Position numbers and translations under genes: made by a program | Notes under the pieces: generated by a model | What the model saw: the letters and a program-made list of their open reading frames with translations, nothing else | Database searches by the model: none | What the model was told of the DNA's origin: nothing | Assembly (NCBI GenBank): GCA_022848805.1 | Contig: JAJISI010000050.1 | Span: 1-8,719, forward strand | Direction of reading: 5' to 3' | DNA length: 8,719 bases | Origin: Thermoplasmatota archaeon | Lineage (GTDB): Archaea; Thermoplasmatota; Thermoplasmata; UBA10834 | Part shown: positions 7,099 to 8,719 of the stretch, in pieces | How positions within the stretch are numbered: the first letter of the stretch is position 1 | How the letters are laid out: each line of letters opens with the position of its first letter

Positions 7099-7158
7099 TT
7101 TAATAAGAATTTCGTGGGTTTTAATAACACACGGGCCGTCAGCGAGCGTGTTTAATAA
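7099..7158. promoter_or_regulatory. Three exact TTTAATAA repeats upstream of cbiMQO (promoter and possible operator)
   Basis: TTTAATAA occurs at 7099-7106, 7120-7127 and 7151-7158 (TTATTAAA on the coding strand of cbiM). Starts are 21 and 31 bp apart, close to two and three helical turns, so the copies face the same side of the DNA. The proximal copy is centred about 31 bases from the ATG and could be the TATA box of a nearly leaderless transcript. If the middle copy is used instead, the leader would include GGTGAT at 7089-7084. The remaining copies could bind a regulator, such as a metal-responsive one, but that is inference. Confidence 0.5.
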
Positions 7159-7208
7159 CGCTTGACCTCGCCTCAGATTCAGCAATATCACGCCTTGTAT
7201 CGAAGCCA

Positions 7209-7234
7209 TTCCGCGATGGAGAGGATTCGCGGAG
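7209..7234. repeat. Short inverted repeat (hairpin) between the BASS gene and cbiM
   Basis: CCGCG at 7211-7215 pairs with CGCGG at 7228-7232, and the stem can be extended by a T-A and a T-G pair, enclosing a 12-base loop. It lies about 75 bases past the stop of the BASS gene and has no T run after it on the minus strand, so it is not a clear terminator. The rest of 7159-7307 shows nothing I recognise; no tRNA or riboswitch motif was found. Confidence 0.3.
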
Positions 7235-7307
7235 GATAGTTGCCGAGCGGGCATCCAGATGAGGAGAGCACATGGTGGCCAGGGAAGTCCTTCGTGCCAG
7301 GATGCAA

Positions 7308-8198
7308 CTAGTCTGTGACTTTCGGGTAATACTTCGTCATGGTGATGATCCATATCACCTCGAACATGATGCATATCGTCGCAGGAACTGCGACTATCGG
7401 CTCGAACAGGGCTATCGCGAGGGTGGCCGTCAGCCCTAGATTCTTGTACCCAGAGAACAAGACCAAATGTATGCGGTCCTGCTTCGGCACCCGCGCCTTC
7501 CGCAGGATCGCCTCCGCCAGGAAACCGGTCCCGAAAGTCCTGATCAGACACGCCGCCGATACGGTCAGCACCATGATCGAGTCGTCGAGGAACGCGTCCC
7601 TGTTCGACCCCGCCACGGCGAATATCAGGACGAAGAAGGATAGATTGGTGACGAGAGTCCTTGTCCGTTTCTGTGTGCCTATCCTCTTGACTCCGCGCGA
7701 GAGTATCATGGGAAGGACGATGAGCAGGAGGAGTGACGCGACCAGGCTGATCACGGAGACGGCAGAACCTATGAAAGCCAAGCATATCAGAGGCATGAGG
7801 ACAAGTGCCGCGAGATAGTTGACGGATGTCGAGAACAGCGCCTTCGGGATGGAGCCGCCGAGTATGTTCGTGAAGGGCACGATAGATATGGCTGACGGAG
7901 CGGCCGCCATGAGCACCCATCCCCACCACAACTTCTCCGAGAACAAGCCGCCGAGTAGCAGGATCACAACGGTCAGAAAACCGTAGTTCAGCAGGAGGGT
8001 GACCGCGGCCTCTCGGGGCAAACCTCTGCGCTTCGTCTCCGCCAGCTTGACGTTGGCCAGCGAGACCGTCATCAGCAGCGCCAGAGCCGCCATCGATATC
8101 TCCTTGGTCATCGCTGGAAATCCGCCTACGACGATTCCCAGGACCAGCCCGAGCACCATCATGATGCCGTGGCTTTGGAGGATATCTGATGGCTTCAT
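7308..8198 (-). CDS. BASS-family (bile acid:sodium symporter-like) membrane transporter
   Basis: Starting at the ATG at 8198 gives 296 residues, the usual length of bacterial and archaeal BASS proteins, with about nine or ten hydrophobic segments. The family is recognised from APSAISIVPFTNILGG (100-115), in the first helix-crossing region, and SGYKNLGLTATLA (249-261), in the second. The family carries organic anions with Na+ in characterised members; the substrate here is unknown. By my alignment from memory to the bacterial ASBT structure, the sodium-site Ser114/Asn115, Glu260 and Gln264 are replaced (Ile/Val, Phe or Ser, Lys252), so sodium coupling is doubtful. The open frame extends to 8318, but the extra N-terminal part is Arg/Trp-rich, not membrane-like, and overlaps the divergent promoter. 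It is probably a single-gene transcript. Confidence 0.85.
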   Translation of the reverse strand: MKPSDILQSHGIMMVLGLVLGIVVGGFPAMTKEISMAALALLMTVSLANVKLAETKRRGLPREAAVTLLLNYGFLTVVILLLGGLFSEKLWWGWVLMAAAPSAISIVPFTNILGGSIPKALFSTSVNYLAALVLMPLICLAFIGSAVSVISLVASLLLLIVLPMILSRGVKRIGTQKRTRTLVTNLSFFVLIFAVAGSNRDAFLDDSIMVLTVSAACLIRTFGTGFLAEAILRKARVPKQDRIHLVLFSGYKNLGLTATLAIALFEPIVAVPATICIMFEVIWIITMTKYYPKVTD

Positions 8199-8221
8199 CG
8201 CGGGTCGAAGGAGCCCGTTCG

Positions 8222-8231
8222 TACAAATATG
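8222..8231 (-). promoter_or_regulatory. TATA-like element for the BASS gene
   Basis: The minus strand reads CATATTTGTA, centred about 29 bases upstream of the ATG at 8198. There is no Shine-Dalgarno site before that ATG. The spacing fits a leaderless transcript and supports the shorter start. The stronger AT element at 8256-8264 could also serve this gene with a longer leader. Confidence 0.4.
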
Positions 8232-8255
8232 TTCGCGGAAACCCTCCTGCCAACG

Positions 8256-8264
8256 TATTTTAAA
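8256..8264 (+). promoter_or_regulatory. TATA box for the DedA gene
   Basis: TATTTTAAA is centred about 27 bases before the ATG at 8287, so transcription should start at or beside the start codon. No ribosome binding site lies in between (CCGTCCGCGTTTACCC is the local context), which again suggests a leaderless mRNA. The element is nearly symmetric and sits in the 88-bp gap between divergent genes, so it might work both ways. Confidence 0.55.
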
Positions 8265-8286
8265 CCGTCCGCGTTTACCCACCCAC

Positions 8287-8719
8287 ATGGGCCTGATTGA
8301 ATGGGGTACGAACCTCATTCTGGACTGGATATCGACCTATGGTTATGTTGGGGTGGCGTTCCTCATGGCCCTGGAGAGCGCGTGCATGCCAGTCCCCAGC
8401 GAGATAGTCATGCCCTTCGCCGGATACCTGGTCTATGCTGCGGGGCAACCGGGCTACGACGGGACGGTCATGACTCTGCTCGGGGTCGGACTCGCGGGCG
8501 CCGTTGGCTGCACCATCGGGTCGATCGCTGCCTATTGGGTCGGCAAGTACGCAGGAAGGCCGCTCATCGTCAGGTACGGCAAGTATTTCCTGATCCAAGA
8601 GAAGCATCTGCTCACTGCCGAGCGATGGTTCGAGAAGTATGGCGACGCGGCCACGTTCATCAGCCGTCTGCTTCCTATCATCCGCACATTCATCTCTCTC
8701 CCTGCAGGAATCGGAAAGA
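8287..8719 (+). CDS. DedA/SNARE-associated family membrane protein, N-terminal part (cut by window edge)
   Basis: The frame from the ATG at 8287 stays open to the window end and gives 144 residues of a protein usually near 200 long. DedA-family proteins are polytopic membrane proteins now linked to lipid-carrier phosphate recycling and membrane homeostasis. Visible marks are the re-entrant-loop segment ALESACMPVPSEIVMPFAGY (29-48) with Glu30 and Glu39, a Gly-rich helix G-x3-G...YWVGKYAGRP at 74-92, and SRLLPIIRTFISLPAG at 126-141. Arg127 and Arg133 have the same six-residue spacing as the essential arginines of E. coli YqjA. Hydrophobic segments flank these motifs. It is divergent from the BASS gene and seems to be its own leaderless transcript. 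The membrane lipid or carrier it acts on in an archaeon cannot be told from the sequence. Confidence 0.92.
   Translation, partial: MGLIEWGTNLILDWISTYGYVGVAFLMALESACMPVPSEIVMPFAGYLVYAAGQPGYDGTVMTLLGVGLAGAVGCTIGSIAAYWVGKYAGRPLIVRYGKYFLIQEKHLLTAERWFEKYGDAATFISRLLPIIRTFISLPAGIGK

Noticed and set aside
7072..7210. A 45-codon open frame on the minus strand from ATG 7210 that ends TAG directly against the cbiM ATG, a possible leader peptide.
   Set aside because: It is only the tail of a longer accidental open frame running antisense-free through the BASS gene in another frame, has no good ribosome binding site, and its codons are partly made by the TTATTAAA repeats.
7159..7307. A cobalamin or Ni/Co riboswitch, or a tRNA, upstream of cbiM.
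   Set aside because: I found no B12-box-like, T-loop or D-loop signature on either strand; only one short hairpin without a T run.
8199..8318. N-terminal extension of the BASS gene to a start at 8318.
   Set aside because: The added 40 residues are Arg/Trp-rich and not family-like, they would overlap the DedA start and both promoters, and the ATG at 8198 gives the normal family length.

Overview
The window looks like a piece of an archaeal chromosome, most likely a Thermoplasmata-like or other euryarchaeal lineage. The signs are TATA-type elements about 26-30 bases upstream of several start codons with no room for a leader (leaderless transcripts), anti-16S motifs of the GGTGAT/GGAGG type elsewhere, and a very large, acidic, sequon-rich surface protein with PKD repeats, a signal sequence and a C-terminal membrane anchor. 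The lineage is inferred from gene style only and is not certain.

Layout: (1) 1-408, minus strand: the N-terminal half of a PhzF-family isomerase, cut by the window edge. (2) 409-666: a divergent promoter region. (3) 667-4611, plus strand: a 1314-residue cell-surface protein with a signal sequence, six carboxypeptidase-regulatory-like beta-sandwich repeats, an unrecognised central region of about 240 residues, five PKD domains, one membrane helix and a short Pro/Glu tail. (4) 4669-7071, minus strand: a tightly packed cobalt/nickel ECF transporter operon, cbiM-cbiQ-cbiO, convergent with the surface protein gene. (5) 7072-7307: the operon's upstream region, holding three exact copies of TTTAATAA spaced 21 and 31 bp apart. 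(6) 7308-8198, minus strand: a BASS-family (bile acid:sodium symporter-like) membrane transporter. (7) 8199-8286: a divergent promoter region. (8) 8287-8719, plus strand: the N-terminal part of a DedA/SNARE-associated membrane protein, cut by the window edge.

The only obvious functional unit is the CbiMQO transporter: CbiM as substrate-binding membrane protein, CbiQ as coupling membrane protein and CbiO as ATPase, presumably supplying Co2+ (or Ni2+) for corrinoid or metalloenzyme synthesis. The other genes appear to be independent neighbours. I do not see a clearly new multi-gene system. The points most worth a second look are a possible CX2C-X11-CX2H metal site at the N terminus of the CbiO ATPase, an N-terminally extended metal-binding end (MAHIH) in CbiM, the helically phased TTTAATAA repeats upstream of the operon, the unrecognised central domain of the surface protein, and the apparent loss of known sodium-site residues in the BASS transporter.
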